A DNA stretch of 54,486 bases, taken from NCBI GenBank assembly GCA_900544305.1, contig UQUV01000019.1:1-54486 (forward strand), read 5' to 3'. Both the position numbers and the translations under genes were made by a program. The notes under the pieces were generated by a model that saw only the letters and a list, made by a program, of their open reading frames with translations, was not told the DNA's origin and did no database searches. The DNA is from an uncultured Porphyromonadaceae bacterium (lineage in GTDB: Bacteria; Bacteroidota; Bacteroidia; Bacteroidales; Muribaculaceae). Shown here in pieces: positions 35,860 through 43,751 of the stretch. Position 1 is the stretch's first letter, and each line of letters opens with the position of its first letter.

Positions 35860-36429
35860 TCAATATCCCAGTTGCTTTACCCATTTCCGGATGTCATTGT
35901 CGCTTGCATGATTGAGTAGCTTCCCTTCTTTCCACTGAAGGTGGGGATATGTTTCTTTCAGCACTTTTATGCTGTTGGAAATGCCGCTACTGCCTGAGGT
36001 GGCAAACGGTATGATTGTTTTACCCTCGAGGTTGTGGCTTTCAATGAAGGTGTTGATGATTCTTGGTGCCATGTCCCACCAGATTGGATAGCCCAAAAAC
36101 ACGACATCAAAACGGTCCGTGCTGAATGCCTTTCCTCCGATGGCAGGTCGTACGGATGGATTGTGGGTTTCCTTGGAACTGCGGGAACTGCTGTCGTTCC
36201 AGTCGAGGTCGGAGGCGGTATAAGGTTGTGCCGGAACTATTGCATGAAGTTCTCCGGCTGTTGCGTCGGCCAGTTTTTCTGCCACTTTGGCTGTGGTGCC
36301 TGTGGCGGAAAAATAGGCGACGAGAATTCGTGCGTTTGCTTGAGTCTTGTCCATATTCGTTTTTTGTTGTGAACACAGGGAAAATGGTATCCCTATCATT
36401 GTCAGTATTGCTAAAATAGTCTTGAACAT
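35860..36429 (-). CDS. Flavodoxin-like protein with signal peptide
   Basis: A 189-residue flavodoxin-fold protein. The FMN loop is VAYFSATGTTAKVAEKLA, then the conserved FLGYPIWWDMAPRIINTFIE and PFATSGSSGISNS. It begins with a hydrophobic export-type segment (FKTILAILTMIGIPFSLCSQ), so the mature protein is probably periplasmic. An internal ATG (36354, before DKTQANARIL) would instead give a cytoplasmic form. It is the last gene of a five-gene redox operon, 11 bases after the CMD-cupin gene. Related proteins are NAD(P)H-linked quinone reductases or flavodoxins. Confidence 0.85.
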   Translation of the reverse strand: MFKTILAILTMIGIPFSLCSQQKTNMDKTQANARILVAYFSATGTTAKVAEKLADATAGELHAIVPAQPYTASDLDWNDSSSRSSKETHNPSVRPAIGGKAFSTDRFDVVFLGYPIWWDMAPRIINTFIESHNLEGKTIIPFATSGSSGISNSIKVLKETYPHLQWKEGKLLNHASDNDIRKWVKQLGY

Positions 36430-36440
36430 AAAGGTGGTGT

Positions 36441-37262
36441 TTAATGTTTCAAACGGTTGTATTCTTCATCGGTCACGGGTTCGAGCCATTCGTTTGACAT
36501 GTTTTCCCCGTCGATTTCAATTGCAAGGTGGGCAAACCAACTGTCGGCGGCCGCACCGTGCCAATGTTTGACTCCGGCAGGAATGTGAATGACGGTGCCC
36601 GGAAGGATTTCTTGTGCTTCCTTGCCTTCCTCCTGATACCAGCCGCGTCCGGCGATGCCTATCAACATTTGTCCTCCGCCTTTAGTGGCCTTGTGGATAT
36701 GCCAGTTGTTGCGGCATCCCGGTTCAAACGTGACATTGGAAATATTTGCCTGTTGGTTTGATACGGGGTAGAGGTAGCTGTTGCCGACGAAATATTTTGC
36801 ATAGGCTGTGTTGGGTTCTCCAATTGGGAAAATCATCTCTTTTTGGAAGGCAGCTTTGCTGTCGCTGTCTGTTGTTTCGTCAGCCCACACATTTTTTGCG
36901 AGATTGAATGCTGCCCAGGCTTTCGGCCATCCGGCGTAGAAGCCGATATGGGTGATTATTTCGGCTATTTCCGTGCGCGTGATGCCGTTGTTCTTTGCCG
37001 ACTGGAGGTGAAATGTCAAAGAGTTGTCTGTTATGCCCTGGCTGATAAGTGCGGTAATGGTAACCAGGCTGCGGTCGCGCAGGCCAAGTTTGTCAGTGCG
37101 GCTCCACACTTCACCGAAAAGAACATCGTCGTTTAGTTCCGCGAATTTGGGCGCAAATTCTCCCAACTGGTCGCGTCCGGCTGTCTGTACTATCTTTTTC
37201 TGTGCCATAATGAAATTGGTTGTTATTGCTGAAAGTATCAGCATGATGAATATTTTCTTCAT
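36441..37262 (-). CDS. Exported carboxymuconolactone decarboxylase-like/cupin fusion
   Basis: A 273-residue protein from ATG 37262, which opens a good signal peptide (KKIFIMLILSAITTNFIMAQ). The reading frame extends 75 bases further upstream but into the preceding gene. The N-terminal half is a CMD/AhpD-like helical domain (GEVWSRTDKLGLRDRSLVTI, IAEIITHIGFYAGWPKAWAA). It lacks the CxxC pair of the peroxidase-type AhpD. The C-terminal half is a cupin with metal-ligand residues in NNWHIHKATKGGGQ and IPAGVKHWHGAA. This fusion is common beside aldo/keto reductases and flavodoxins. The reaction is unknown; detoxification of an organic electrophile is a guess from context. Confidence 0.82.
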   Translation of the reverse strand: MKKIFIMLILSAITTNFIMAQKKIVQTAGRDQLGEFAPKFAELNDDVLFGEVWSRTDKLGLRDRSLVTITALISQGITDNSLTFHLQSAKNNGITRTEIAEIITHIGFYAGWPKAWAAFNLAKNVWADETTDSDSKAAFQKEMIFPIGEPNTAYAKYFVGNSYLYPVSNQQANISNVTFEPGCRNNWHIHKATKGGGQMLIGIAGRGWYQEEGKEAQEILPGTVIHIPAGVKHWHGAAADSWFAHLAIEIDGENMSNEWLEPVTDEEYNRLKH

Positions 37263-37287
37263 TTTGATAAAGGTTTTATAGGTGTTT

Positions 37288-38139
37288 TCAGTTGTTGCAT
37301 GGAATTTGATACAGCCTTTCGACTTCGAAAGGCGCATGAAGGTCGAGAATCAGGCTGTGTCCGGTATCCATTGCGGCAATTGTCTGCATTTCTTCTTCGG
37401 ACAGACGAAAGTCCATGACTTCGAAATTCTCTGTCATGCGTTCCTTGTGGACCGATTTCGGAATTGCGACAACTCCGCGCTGCAGATGCCAGCGCAGCAC
37501 GACTTGTGCCGCCGTTTTTCTGTATTTCTGTCCGATGGCCGACAAGACAGGGTTGGAAAACAGACCGTTTCTTCCTTCTGCCAGCGGTCCCCATGCTTCC
37601 ATTTGTATGCCAAGCGACTGCATGATGTGCATGGCTTCTGTCTGCTGGGTATAAGGATGGGTTTCTATCTGATTGACTGCCGGTATAATATCCGTGTTTT
37701 GACACAAATCGAGCAGGCGGTCAGGTTCGAAATTGCAGACTCCGATAGCACGGACCCGTTTTTCATCGTATAGTTTTTCCATCGCACGCCAGGTTCCATA
37801 GTAGTCGGCAAAAGGCATGTGAATCAGATACAGGTCGAGATAATCAAGGCCTAATCTTGCCAGCGACGAGTCGAACGCTCGGAGAGTGTTGGCGTATCCC
37901 ATTTCGGAAATCCATGCTTTGGTGGTGATGAACAGCTCCTCACGAGGAATGCCGCTTTTGCCGAGCGCAGCACCTACGGCCCGTTCGTTACCATAGACAG
38001 ATGCCGTGTCGATAAGGCGGTAACCGATTGCGAGGGCATCGCTGACTGCTTTTTCACAAGTGCCGTTGTCGGTCACCTGGAAGACGCCGAAGCCAAGCAT
38101 CGGCATCTTTATGCCATTGTTGAGTGTAACAAAGTCCAT
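37288..38139 (-). CDS. Aldo/keto reductase (cytoplasmic)
   Basis: A 283-residue NADPH-dependent aldo/keto reductase. The start MDFVTLNNGIKMPMLGFGVF at 38139 is the classic family N-terminus; the frame continues upstream into the previous gene and that part is ignored. Catalytic tetrad: Asp and Tyr in LIDTASVYGNERAVG, Lys in LFITTKAWI, His in LYLIHMPF. The nucleotide-binding C-terminus IPKSVHKERMTENFEVMDF is intact. It is similar to 2,5-diketo-D-gluconate or methylglyoxal reductases. It lies 11 bases after the exported reductase gene. Confidence 0.92.
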   Translation of the reverse strand: MDFVTLNNGIKMPMLGFGVFQVTDNGTCEKAVSDALAIGYRLIDTASVYGNERAVGAALGKSGIPREELFITTKAWISEMGYANTLRAFDSSLARLGLDYLDLYLIHMPFADYYGTWRAMEKLYDEKRVRAIGVCNFEPDRLLDLCQNTDIIPAVNQIETHPYTQQTEAMHIMQSLGIQMEAWGPLAEGRNGLFSNPVLSAIGQKYRKTAAQVVLRWHLQRGVVAIPKSVHKERMTENFEVMDFRLSEEEMQTIAAMDTGHSLILDLHAPFEVERLYQIPCNN

Positions 38140-38150
38140 AAGTCTGAATA

Positions 38151-39275
38151 TTATTTGTCGATTTGACTTTCTGTAAACGGGTCGGCACGATGTCCCATCA
38201 GGTCGATTTTTGCATATTCCTTGTCGAATTCCTCCATTTCCCACGCTGAAAGTCGGACAGTGGCGGCACCGAGGAAATCGTCAAGATGTAGGGGATTCGT
38301 TGTGCCGGGTATCGGTGCAATCCATGATTTGCGCGACAGCATCCAAGTGAGCGCAAATTGGGCGGGAGTGATGCCTTTGCGTTCGGCCCAACGGCGGACA
38401 AGTGCGACGAGTGGCATATTGTGTTTCAGCGCTTCCGGGGTAAATTGAGGCAGGTTCCATCGGCGGTCGCCACGCTTGAACCGGCTGTTCTCGTTGATAA
38501 CGCCGGTGAGAAATGCCCGGCCTAACGGGCAATAGGGTACGAAGCCGATTCCCAGTTCTTCAAGAGTTGGGAATATTTTCGTTTCCGGCTCGCGCCACCA
38601 GATGGCATACTCGCTCTGTACGGCTGAAAGAGGACATACGGCATGAGCACGGCGGATGGACCGGGCACTGGCTTCCGACAATCCCCAATGCAGCACTTTG
38701 CCTTCCTCCATCAGTTCTTTCACAGTACCGGCCACGTCCTCCATCGGAATCTGTGGGTCGACACGATGTTGATACAGCAGGTCGATGTGGTCGGTATGCA
38801 GTCGTTTCAAAGAGCCTTCGACGGCGCGGCGTATGTGGTCGGGGCGGCTGTTTAGGGCGGTCGGCTTGCCTTCTTCAACGCCGAAACCGAATTTTGTGCC
38901 GATTTTCACTTCATTGCGGAACGGTGCAAGAGCTTCGCCCACCCATTCCTCGCTGGTGTAGGGGCCGTAGACTTCGGCTGTGTCGAAAAAGGTCACGCCT
39001 TTTTCATATGCTCTGCGGATGAGGGCAATCATTTCCTTTTTCTCATACTTTCCGCCATAGTAACCCACCATCGGAAGGCATCCCAGACCGATAGCCGACA
39101 CGTCCAGCCTGCCGAGCTTGCGGTGTTCCATGTCTTGAGGCGTATTCGATTGGCCGGGCGTACGGGGCTCTGCTGTTGGTGAGGTTTGTGGAAGAACATT
39201 CGATAAGCCTGTCCATGTGCCTATGGCCGATAATGTAGCCAATGATGACACTCTTAAAAAATCTCTTCTGTCCAT
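38151..39275 (-). CDS. Aldo/keto reductase with Tat-like signal peptide
   Basis: A 374-residue aldo/keto reductase with an N-terminal leader MDRRDFLRVSSLATLSAIG; the RRDFLR motif is twin-arginine-like, so export by Tat of the folded, cofactor-loaded enzyme is plausible. The domain begins at HRKLGRLDVSAIGLGCLPMV and has the tetrad Asp and Tyr in FFDTAEVYGPYTSEE, Lys in IGTKFGFGV and His in LLYQHRVD. The C-terminus reads AQFALTWMLSRKSWIAPIPG, the NADP-binding segment. Its start overlaps the upstream small gene by 22 bases, showing tight coupling in the operon. Confidence 0.9.
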   Translation of the reverse strand: MDRRDFLRVSSLATLSAIGTWTGLSNVLPQTSPTAEPRTPGQSNTPQDMEHRKLGRLDVSAIGLGCLPMVGYYGGKYEKKEMIALIRRAYEKGVTFFDTAEVYGPYTSEEWVGEALAPFRNEVKIGTKFGFGVEEGKPTALNSRPDHIRRAVEGSLKRLHTDHIDLLYQHRVDPQIPMEDVAGTVKELMEEGKVLHWGLSEASARSIRRAHAVCPLSAVQSEYAIWWREPETKIFPTLEELGIGFVPYCPLGRAFLTGVINENSRFKRGDRRWNLPQFTPEALKHNMPLVALVRRWAERKGITPAQFALTWMLSRKSWIAPIPGTTNPLHLDDFLGAATVRLSAWEMEEFDKEYAKIDLMGHRADPFTESQIDK

Positions 39276-39493
39276 AATTCTCTTCGTTTTAAATGAATGT
39301 AATCCGTCAGCCCCCTCAGTATCTCCATTTCGTTTTCTTCCAGGACGATGGGTTTTTGTCGGTCGGTTTTTGCATTTACTCCGTCCTGGATTAGGAAGCT
39401 GGCTATTATGTGCTGTGTCGTCGTGTGATAGCGGTCGGCAATGAAGCTGACCGTTTCATCATGATACAGCTCGGCGGGTATATCTTTAAGCAT
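39254..39493 (-). CDS. Small conserved-looking protein heading the redox operon
   Basis: A 79-residue soluble protein (MLKDIPAELYHDETVSFIAD... LWTEEIF), predicted mostly helical, with a possible helix-turn-helix-like centre (FIADRYHTTTQHIIASFLIQ). I do not recognise its family. It is the first reading frame after the minus-strand -7 box at 39513-39520 and overlaps the next gene by 22 bases, so it is probably translated and coupled to it. A small DNA- or protein-binding role is only a guess. Confidence 0.6.
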   Translation of the reverse strand: MLKDIPAELYHDETVSFIADRYHTTTQHIIASFLIQDGVNAKTDRQKPIVLEENEMEILRGLTDYIHLKRRELWTEEIF

Positions 39494-39512
39494 TTCCTTT
39501 TTATTTACAATG

Positions 39513-39520
39513 CAAAATTA
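39513..39520 (-). promoter_or_regulatory. -7 promoter box of the redox operon
   Basis: Reads TAATTTTG on the minus strand, 20 bases before the ATG of the small gene, and is divergent from the AraC promoter; the regulator could act on both from the ~125-base gap between them. Confidence 0.5.
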
Positions 39521-39645
39521 TTTGCCACGGCGGAAACGTTTGTAACGATATGTGGGGAGTTTGTACCATTTTTACGGATTTTCCGTATCTTTACATGTGA
39601 TAGGATACGTTGTGGGATAGATGTGCTTGAAAAACAAGTTGTCGT

Positions 39646-39676
39646 TTGTCTCTCTGCTCTCTTTTCGCTATCTTTA
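39646..39676 (+). promoter_or_regulatory. Promoter of the AraC-family gene
   Basis: TTG (39646-39648), 20 bases, TATCTTTA (39669-39676). The ATG is 34 bases downstream. Confidence 0.6.
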
Positions 39677-39709
39677 CAACGAAGATGGAATTTGATTTTC
39701 GGATAAAAA

Positions 39710-40627
39710 ATGTTTGGGACTGAAATGGGCAGGATTAGGAAAATTCGGAATGTCGGTGACTACAGCAGTTGGCTTGGGCATGTTGATACCCATCCTTTGG
39801 TCAGTGTCATAAGTTATGAGGCTGTGTCACCCGTGCGTCACAGTCTGAACAATTATGATGTCTACGGAATCTTTTTCCATGATGAGGCGGATATTGATTT
39901 GGCCTACGGATGTGGAAAGTATGACTATAAAAAGGGAACCGTCATTTGTGTTGCTCCCGGGCAGATTGGAGGTAAGGAAGACAATGGTGAACAGGTGATG
40001 CTGACGGGTTGGGCGTTGCTTTTCCATCCCGATTTGCTGCACAACACTCCTTTGGAGAAGAAAATCAAGGAATATTCCTTTTTTGACTATCGGGTGAACG
40101 AGGCTCTGCATATGACAGACGAGGAACACGATATTTTTGTGTCGCTCATGCGGCAGTTGCAGGAAGAACTTCAGAAAAAGCACGACGAACTTCAGGATGC
40201 CATTATCGTAGGATATATAGAACTTGTTCTGAACTTTTGCCAACGGTTCTATAATCGGCAGTTTCTGACCCGGAAATTGGCGAATTCGGATATTCTGATG
40301 AACTTCAATGCTCTGTTGCGCGACTATTACGACAAAAATTTGCAGATGGAATTGGGGCTGCCCTCTGTGCAGTATTGTGCGGACAAATTGTGCCTGTCGT
40401 CGAATTATTTCGGTGACGTTGTAAAGCGGATGACTGGCGACACTGCCAGCAACTATATCCGTCAGTTTATTGTCCAATGTGCGAAGAACAAACTGGCGGA
40501 CGGAATGACTGTTGCTCAGGCGGCTTATGACTTGGGGTTTGACTATCCCCAACATTTGAGCAGAATGTTTCGGATGCAGACCGGAATGACTCCGTCGCAG
40601 TATTGCGACAAATTCCGCCGGAAATAA
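39710..40627 (+). CDS. AraC-family transcriptional regulator
   Basis: A 305-residue soluble regulator. Residues 1-190 form a cupin-like sensing domain (ICVAPGQIGGKEDNGEQVML, GWALLFHPDLLHNTPLEKKI). Residues about 205-303 are the AraC double HTH (SVQYCADKLCLSSNYFGDVV; MTVAQAAYDLGFDYPQHLSR; then GMTPSQYCDKFRRK). No membrane segments. It is divergent from the five-gene redox operon, the usual arrangement for an AraC regulator that senses a small molecule handled by its neighbours. Its stop lies only 18 bases from the left-most att-like repeat at 40646. Confidence 0.9.
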   Translation: MFGTEMGRIRKIRNVGDYSSWLGHVDTHPLVSVISYEAVSPVRHSLNNYDVYGIFFHDEADIDLAYGCGKYDYKKGTVICVAPGQIGGKEDNGEQVMLTGWALLFHPDLLHNTPLEKKIKEYSFFDYRVNEALHMTDEEHDIFVSLMRQLQEELQKKHDELQDAIIVGYIELVLNFCQRFYNRQFLTRKLANSDILMNFNALLRDYYDKNLQMELGLPSVQYCADKLCLSSNYFGDVVKRMTGDTASNYIRQFIVQCAKNKLADGMTVAQAAYDLGFDYPQHLSRMFRMQTGMTPSQYCDKFRRK

Positions 40628-40645
40628 TCATATCATTGTGTCTCC

Positions 40646-40670
40646 ATTAATATTCTTCCTCGTTGAAGAA
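40646..40670. repeat. Att-like repeat copy 3 (chromosomal end)
   Basis: Twenty-five bases identical to 43888-43912. On the minus strand it encodes FFNEEEY and a TAA stop, the exact end of the DUF2795 protein. It lies 18 bases after the AraC stop. The terminator block present at the other two copies is absent here. Confidence 0.7.
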
Positions 40671-40767
40671 AGTTGTTTAGTCGTTATGTTCAACAAGTTG
40701 TCTAAATTACATGTTATTTTGACAAACAAAAGTAGAATGGAGTAAGCTTCATTGTTTCTTTTAATGA

Positions 40768-41725
40768 TTAAAGTAACTTCTCCAATTCTTCAATTGGTGG
40801 AAGTAGCTTTTTGAGTCGTTCATCCATATCTGCAGAGGTCTTATAGGTTGCAACACCCATAGGCTTATCGTAATCTTGGATAACATACTCAACAAATCTT
40901 TTATTTGCGCTTTTACAAAGAATAATGCCAATGGAAGGATTTTCATTTGGTTTACGGACCTCATCGTCAAGAATACGAAGATATGCAGCCAACTGACCAA
41001 GATATCCGGGCTTAAATGGACCATCCTTCAATTCTACACAAACTAGAGATGCAAGTTCTCTGTTGAAAAACAGCAAATCAGGAAATTCTTCAACTCCATA
41101 TTTCTCTAAATGATATTGATTTCCCACAAATGTGAAGTCTTTGCCGAATGTCATAATAAATTCTTTTACATTCTGCACAATACTTTGCTCGATCAATCGC
41201 TCATCTCTGTCTTTATCACGTACAAATAATTCTTCCACATTAATAAAGTCGAGTAAATATTCATCCTTAAACATTGAGATGGCTCGATATGCTTGAAGCT
41301 TATCTGGAATATTTTTTTTGAAATTATTCGGTATTTGGCCCTGATGATTATATAAATCATCATTTATCATTTTCTCTAATTCATCAACCTTGGCTTTGGT
41401 TTCAAACGCAAACTGAATATAAAACTTTCTCTGTTCCCCATTCTTCGTAAAAAGTTCGCATTTTTCGTAGACTAGGGGCAGAAAATCCTCTCAATCCAGG
41501 TAGTTCTTTACGCAACTGTTCACTAAGTGCCTCTATAAATCCTTTACCCCAATTCTTATTTCTGGTATTAACTGATATAAATCTTCCAATGCCATAGTAT
41601 AATGCCAATTGCTCCTGATTTATTAGACCTAAAGCACGTTCCTGACTATTAAGAATCGCATTCTTTATGATATGAACTGCATTATGAAGCTCACCCAATT
41701 GATTTAAACCATTATTTTCACCCAT
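40768..41725 (-). pseudogene. Disrupted DUF1016 (YhcG-type) PDDEXK nuclease
   Basis: The N-terminal DUF1016_N domain (41725 down to about 41441) ends in SAPSLRKMRTFYEEW. It then shifts frame and stops at 41402. The C-terminal part resumes in another frame with FYIQFAFETKAKVDELEKMI and runs to 40768. It contains the nuclease core: FPDLLFFNRELASLVCVELK (Asp, Glu-x-Lys) and GQLAAYL. Compared with intact family members, about 60 residues are missing at the junction near 41433-41441, so this is an internal deletion plus frameshift and not a simple base error. DUF1016 proteins are linked to restriction and phage-defence islands. It sits alone in the smaller insert, with its own -7 box. Confidence 0.8.
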
Positions 41726-41786
41726 AATAATTTCTTTATTTAAGAATTACATAATGACCAATAACATAATCTGGAACGGTCAGAAA

Positions 41787-41794
41787 CAAAGATA
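41787..41794 (-). promoter_or_regulatory. -7 promoter box of the nuclease cassette
   Basis: Reads TATCTTTG on the minus strand, about 60 bases before the DUF1016 start. The gap 41726-42078 holds this box and, further right, the att/terminator repeat 41873-41970. Confidence 0.5.
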
Positions 41795-41872
41795 ACAATA
41801 ATAAATGCATCTATATCAAATTCTATAATTCTTTATTCTTCAATAATGCTATTTTCTCAATAGAGGAACAGG

Positions 41873-41970
41873 GGCCGTAAAACAATCAGCGCGGCAGGCA
41901 AATGGATTGTCTGTCGCGCTGAGATTTTTGTTTAGCCTATGCGTTGCTATTAGTATTCTTCCTCGTTGAA
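41873..41970. repeat. Att-like repeat copy 2 with bidirectional terminator
   Basis: Ninety-eight bases matching 43812-43909 at 96 positions. Contains the hairpin CAGCGCGGCAG/CTGTCGCGCTG (41887-41897 with 41911-41921) with T-runs on both sides, then the DUF2795 3'-end sequence (minus strand reads LFNEEEY, stop). The next three bases (41971-41973) extend the match to the core repeat. Confidence 0.8.
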
Positions 41971-42078
41971 TAAATTATCTATATTGATTATCAGTGTGTT
42001 ATGTAATAATCAATGAATTTGCACAAATAAACCACGCCGTCTGGGGCGATATAATTAATAGTGGTGACAGGTAGAATA

Positions 42079-43017
42079 CTATTCCATGATTCTACCGATA
42101 CGCTCAACAATCAGCTCTGTATATTTGTCTTTAAACTCATCATTTAGGAACGAATTGCCGATAAGCATTTTCATTTCAGGCAAAAGTTTTGCATACTTGT
42201 CTATAAGACGTTCAATTGTTTTCTGTTCAACACCCATTGTCATACCTGATGTTATGAAATCCGACCGTTTCAGCTTTTTCTTTTTCCCATTCAAAGTCAA
42301 GGCCAATTCCTCCTCATCTTTTGGGCTTAAAATTACGGCATTCAGCATATCGTAAGCTGGAGTCAGGCGTATATTGCCATCATTCGGTTCAAACAATGAA
42401 AAATTCTTCAGATGCATGTCATTATTGCCTGTAATCCATGAAAATAACACAACTTCAAAGAAATTTGTCACATCCATTTTGGGCATTGAAGAATATTGTA
42501 CTATCGCTTTGGCGATATGTTCATAACTGCTTCTATATTTATGTTCAGTCAGTCTTTCTGTCAACTGACACATGTCTTCCATCGCCACCTTTTCACCGGT
42601 ACTTGAGCGGTCAATCCTCTTTGTCAGGTAACACAGACTATTGTCAGCCATACGCATCAATGTATGTGGCACTATGTCGATTTTAGCCAATTCTGCCAAA
42701 TGCATGGTCAGGTCTTCTGTTTCCGGCATCTGGTCAAATTGTATTGTTTGAGGCTTACATATAAAGCCTCCCCATAATCCCACAATAGTCAACCGTTGAC
42801 TTCCTTCATGTTCATTAAGATGCAAGGACAATTTTGGCTGGACTCCAGTAAGGGACGTCTGGTCTTTGATGACCTGCAAGGCCAGATTTTCCAATTCTTC
42901 ACAACTGTAATCCAGAGCCGGAGCTTTTTCAGTGCCAAAGAACTTCCTTGCACACTTGGCATGAAAATCCTTCTCCCCCTTTTCAAGCGGACGGTAACAA
43001 TACAAGCATTTACTCAT
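42079..43017 (-). CDS. hipT: HipT-like toxin kinase (HipA C-terminal type)
   Basis: A 312-residue Ser/Thr kinase of the HipA fold without the N-terminal subdomain, which is encoded separately by hipS. ATG 43017 chosen (GTG 43023 possible). N-terminal zinc-ribbon-like Cys4, Cys7, His19, Cys22. The Gly-rich/autophosphorylation loop is TSLTGVQPKLSL (Ser55, Thr57), comparable to the Ser-Ile-Ser loop of E. coli HipT. Catalytic segment ITGNNDMHLKNFSLF (Asp200, Asn205), metal-binding Asp223 in TPAYDMLNAV, and LTKRID near 135. In E. coli the three-part HipBST kinase phosphorylates TrpS and stops growth. The target here is unknown. It overlaps hipS by 8 bases. Confidence 0.85.
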   Translation of the reverse strand: MSKCLYCYRPLEKGEKDFHAKCARKFFGTEKAPALDYSCEELENLALQVIKDQTSLTGVQPKLSLHLNEHEGSQRLTIVGLWGGFICKPQTIQFDQMPETEDLTMHLAELAKIDIVPHTLMRMADNSLCYLTKRIDRSSTGEKVAMEDMCQLTERLTEHKYRSSYEHIAKAIVQYSSMPKMDVTNFFEVVLFSWITGNNDMHLKNFSLFEPNDGNIRLTPAYDMLNAVILSPKDEEELALTLNGKKKKLKRSDFITSGMTMGVEQKTIERLIDKYAKLLPEMKMLIGNSFLNDEFKDKYTELIVERIGRIME

Positions 43018-43348
43018 TTCCACTTTCCACCTCTACTACAGGTTCAACACTTACGGCTCCTATACAGTCTTGGCAGCAAAGCAGCAGCAGAGACATTCTG
43101 TCAAGCAGACTTATATCTGTATTACGCAATGCTACATCCAAGAGCCATCCCTCAGGAATAAGTCCGTCAAAGAAGGGGAAGAGCACATTACTTCTGTAAA
43201 CCTCTTTCCGCAAAGGCATGGTCAGGCTGATTGGTTTCGCTTCATTCGATGTCAGATATTCCGGAAGATAATGGAATTCATAACCGTCATCCCCTTCCGT
43301 AAGGACTCCTGCCAATACATCCTTATAATATATATTTGCCCGTTTCAT
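43010..43348 (-). CDS. hipS: HipS-like antitoxin subunit (HipA N-terminal domain protein)
   Basis: A 112-residue protein equal to the N-terminal subdomain of HipA (couple_hipA). Marks are RANIYYKDVLAGVLTEGDDG, ISLTMPLRKEVYRSNVLFPF, FFDGLIPEGWLL and the end DCIGAVSVEP. In HipBST systems this small protein, not HipB, neutralises the kinase. It overlaps hipB by 4 bases (ATGA) and hipT by 8, so the three are translated as a coupled unit. Length matches known HipS proteins (about 100-115). Confidence 0.85.
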   Translation of the reverse strand: MKRANIYYKDVLAGVLTEGDDGYEFHYLPEYLTSNEAKPISLTMPLRKEVYRSNVLFPFFDGLIPEGWLLDVALRNTDISLLDRMSLLLLCCQDCIGAVSVEPVVEVESGNE

Positions 43349-43554
43349 CGCTGTTTATATTGTTTTGGTTGTGGAACCATCTCATAATTGAAGAAATCAA
43401 GCAATTGATTTACCTTGTCAAGACGCAAGGTAGGTTTCCCCTGTTCCAGATCACGGACAAACCTTAGTCCGACACCTGACTTGATGGAAAGCTCCTCCTG
43501 TGTCATATTGAATTGCTTGCGCAACGATTTGACTGTGGCTGATAGCATATTCAT
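43345..43554 (-). CDS. hipB: HipB-like XRE-family DNA-binding protein
   Basis: A 69-residue helix-turn-helix protein (MTQEELSIKSGVGLRFVRDL, then EQGKPTLRLDKVNQLLDFF) of the HipB type. It is first in the hipB-hipS-hipT operon and probably represses it by binding the three operators at 43563-43670. The -7 box TATATTTG (43580-43587 on this strand) overlaps the proximal operator. Confidence 0.85.
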   Translation of the reverse strand: MNMLSATVKSLRKQFNMTQEELSIKSGVGLRFVRDLEQGKPTLRLDKVNQLLDFFNYEMVPQPKQYKQR

Positions 43555-43562
43555 ATCGTAAA

Positions 43563-43582
43563 TTATATCAGTTTGGGTACAA
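43563..43582. promoter_or_regulatory. HipB operator O1 (proximal, degenerate)
   Basis: TTATATC-N6-GGTACAA: each half-site differs by one base from TTATACC/GGTATAA. Covers the expected transcription start and touches the -7 box. Confidence 0.6.
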
Positions 43583-43587
43583 ATATA
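43580..43587 (-). promoter_or_regulatory. -7 promoter box of hipBST
   Basis: Reads TATATTTG on the minus strand; the ATG of hipB is 25 bases downstream. The -33 region falls inside operator O2. Confidence 0.6.
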
Positions 43588-43602
43588 CAGAATTGTTTTG
43601 AA

Positions 43603-43622
43603 TTATACCATATTGGGTATAA
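43603..43622. promoter_or_regulatory. HipB operator O2
   Basis: TTATACC-N6-GGTATAA, perfect half-sites. Its centre is 40 bases from the centre of O1 and it covers the -33 region. Confidence 0.72.
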
Positions 43623-43636
43623 ACAATGCATCGCAA

Positions 43637-43670
43637 CCATACATTATACCTTTAAGGGTATAATGTATGG
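43637..43670. promoter_or_regulatory. HipB operator O3 (long perfect palindrome)
   Basis: A 14-base perfect inverted repeat, CCATACATTATACC and its complement, around TTTAAG. Its core is again TTATACC-N6-GGTATAA, 41 bases from the centre of O2. Confidence 0.72.
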
Positions 43671-43751
43671 TTCTTGTTTTCTTTTACGAACCGTTATACG
43701 AACTGTTTACAAGTATTGTGAACACACCTTTTGATTAGATTGGTGCAACAG

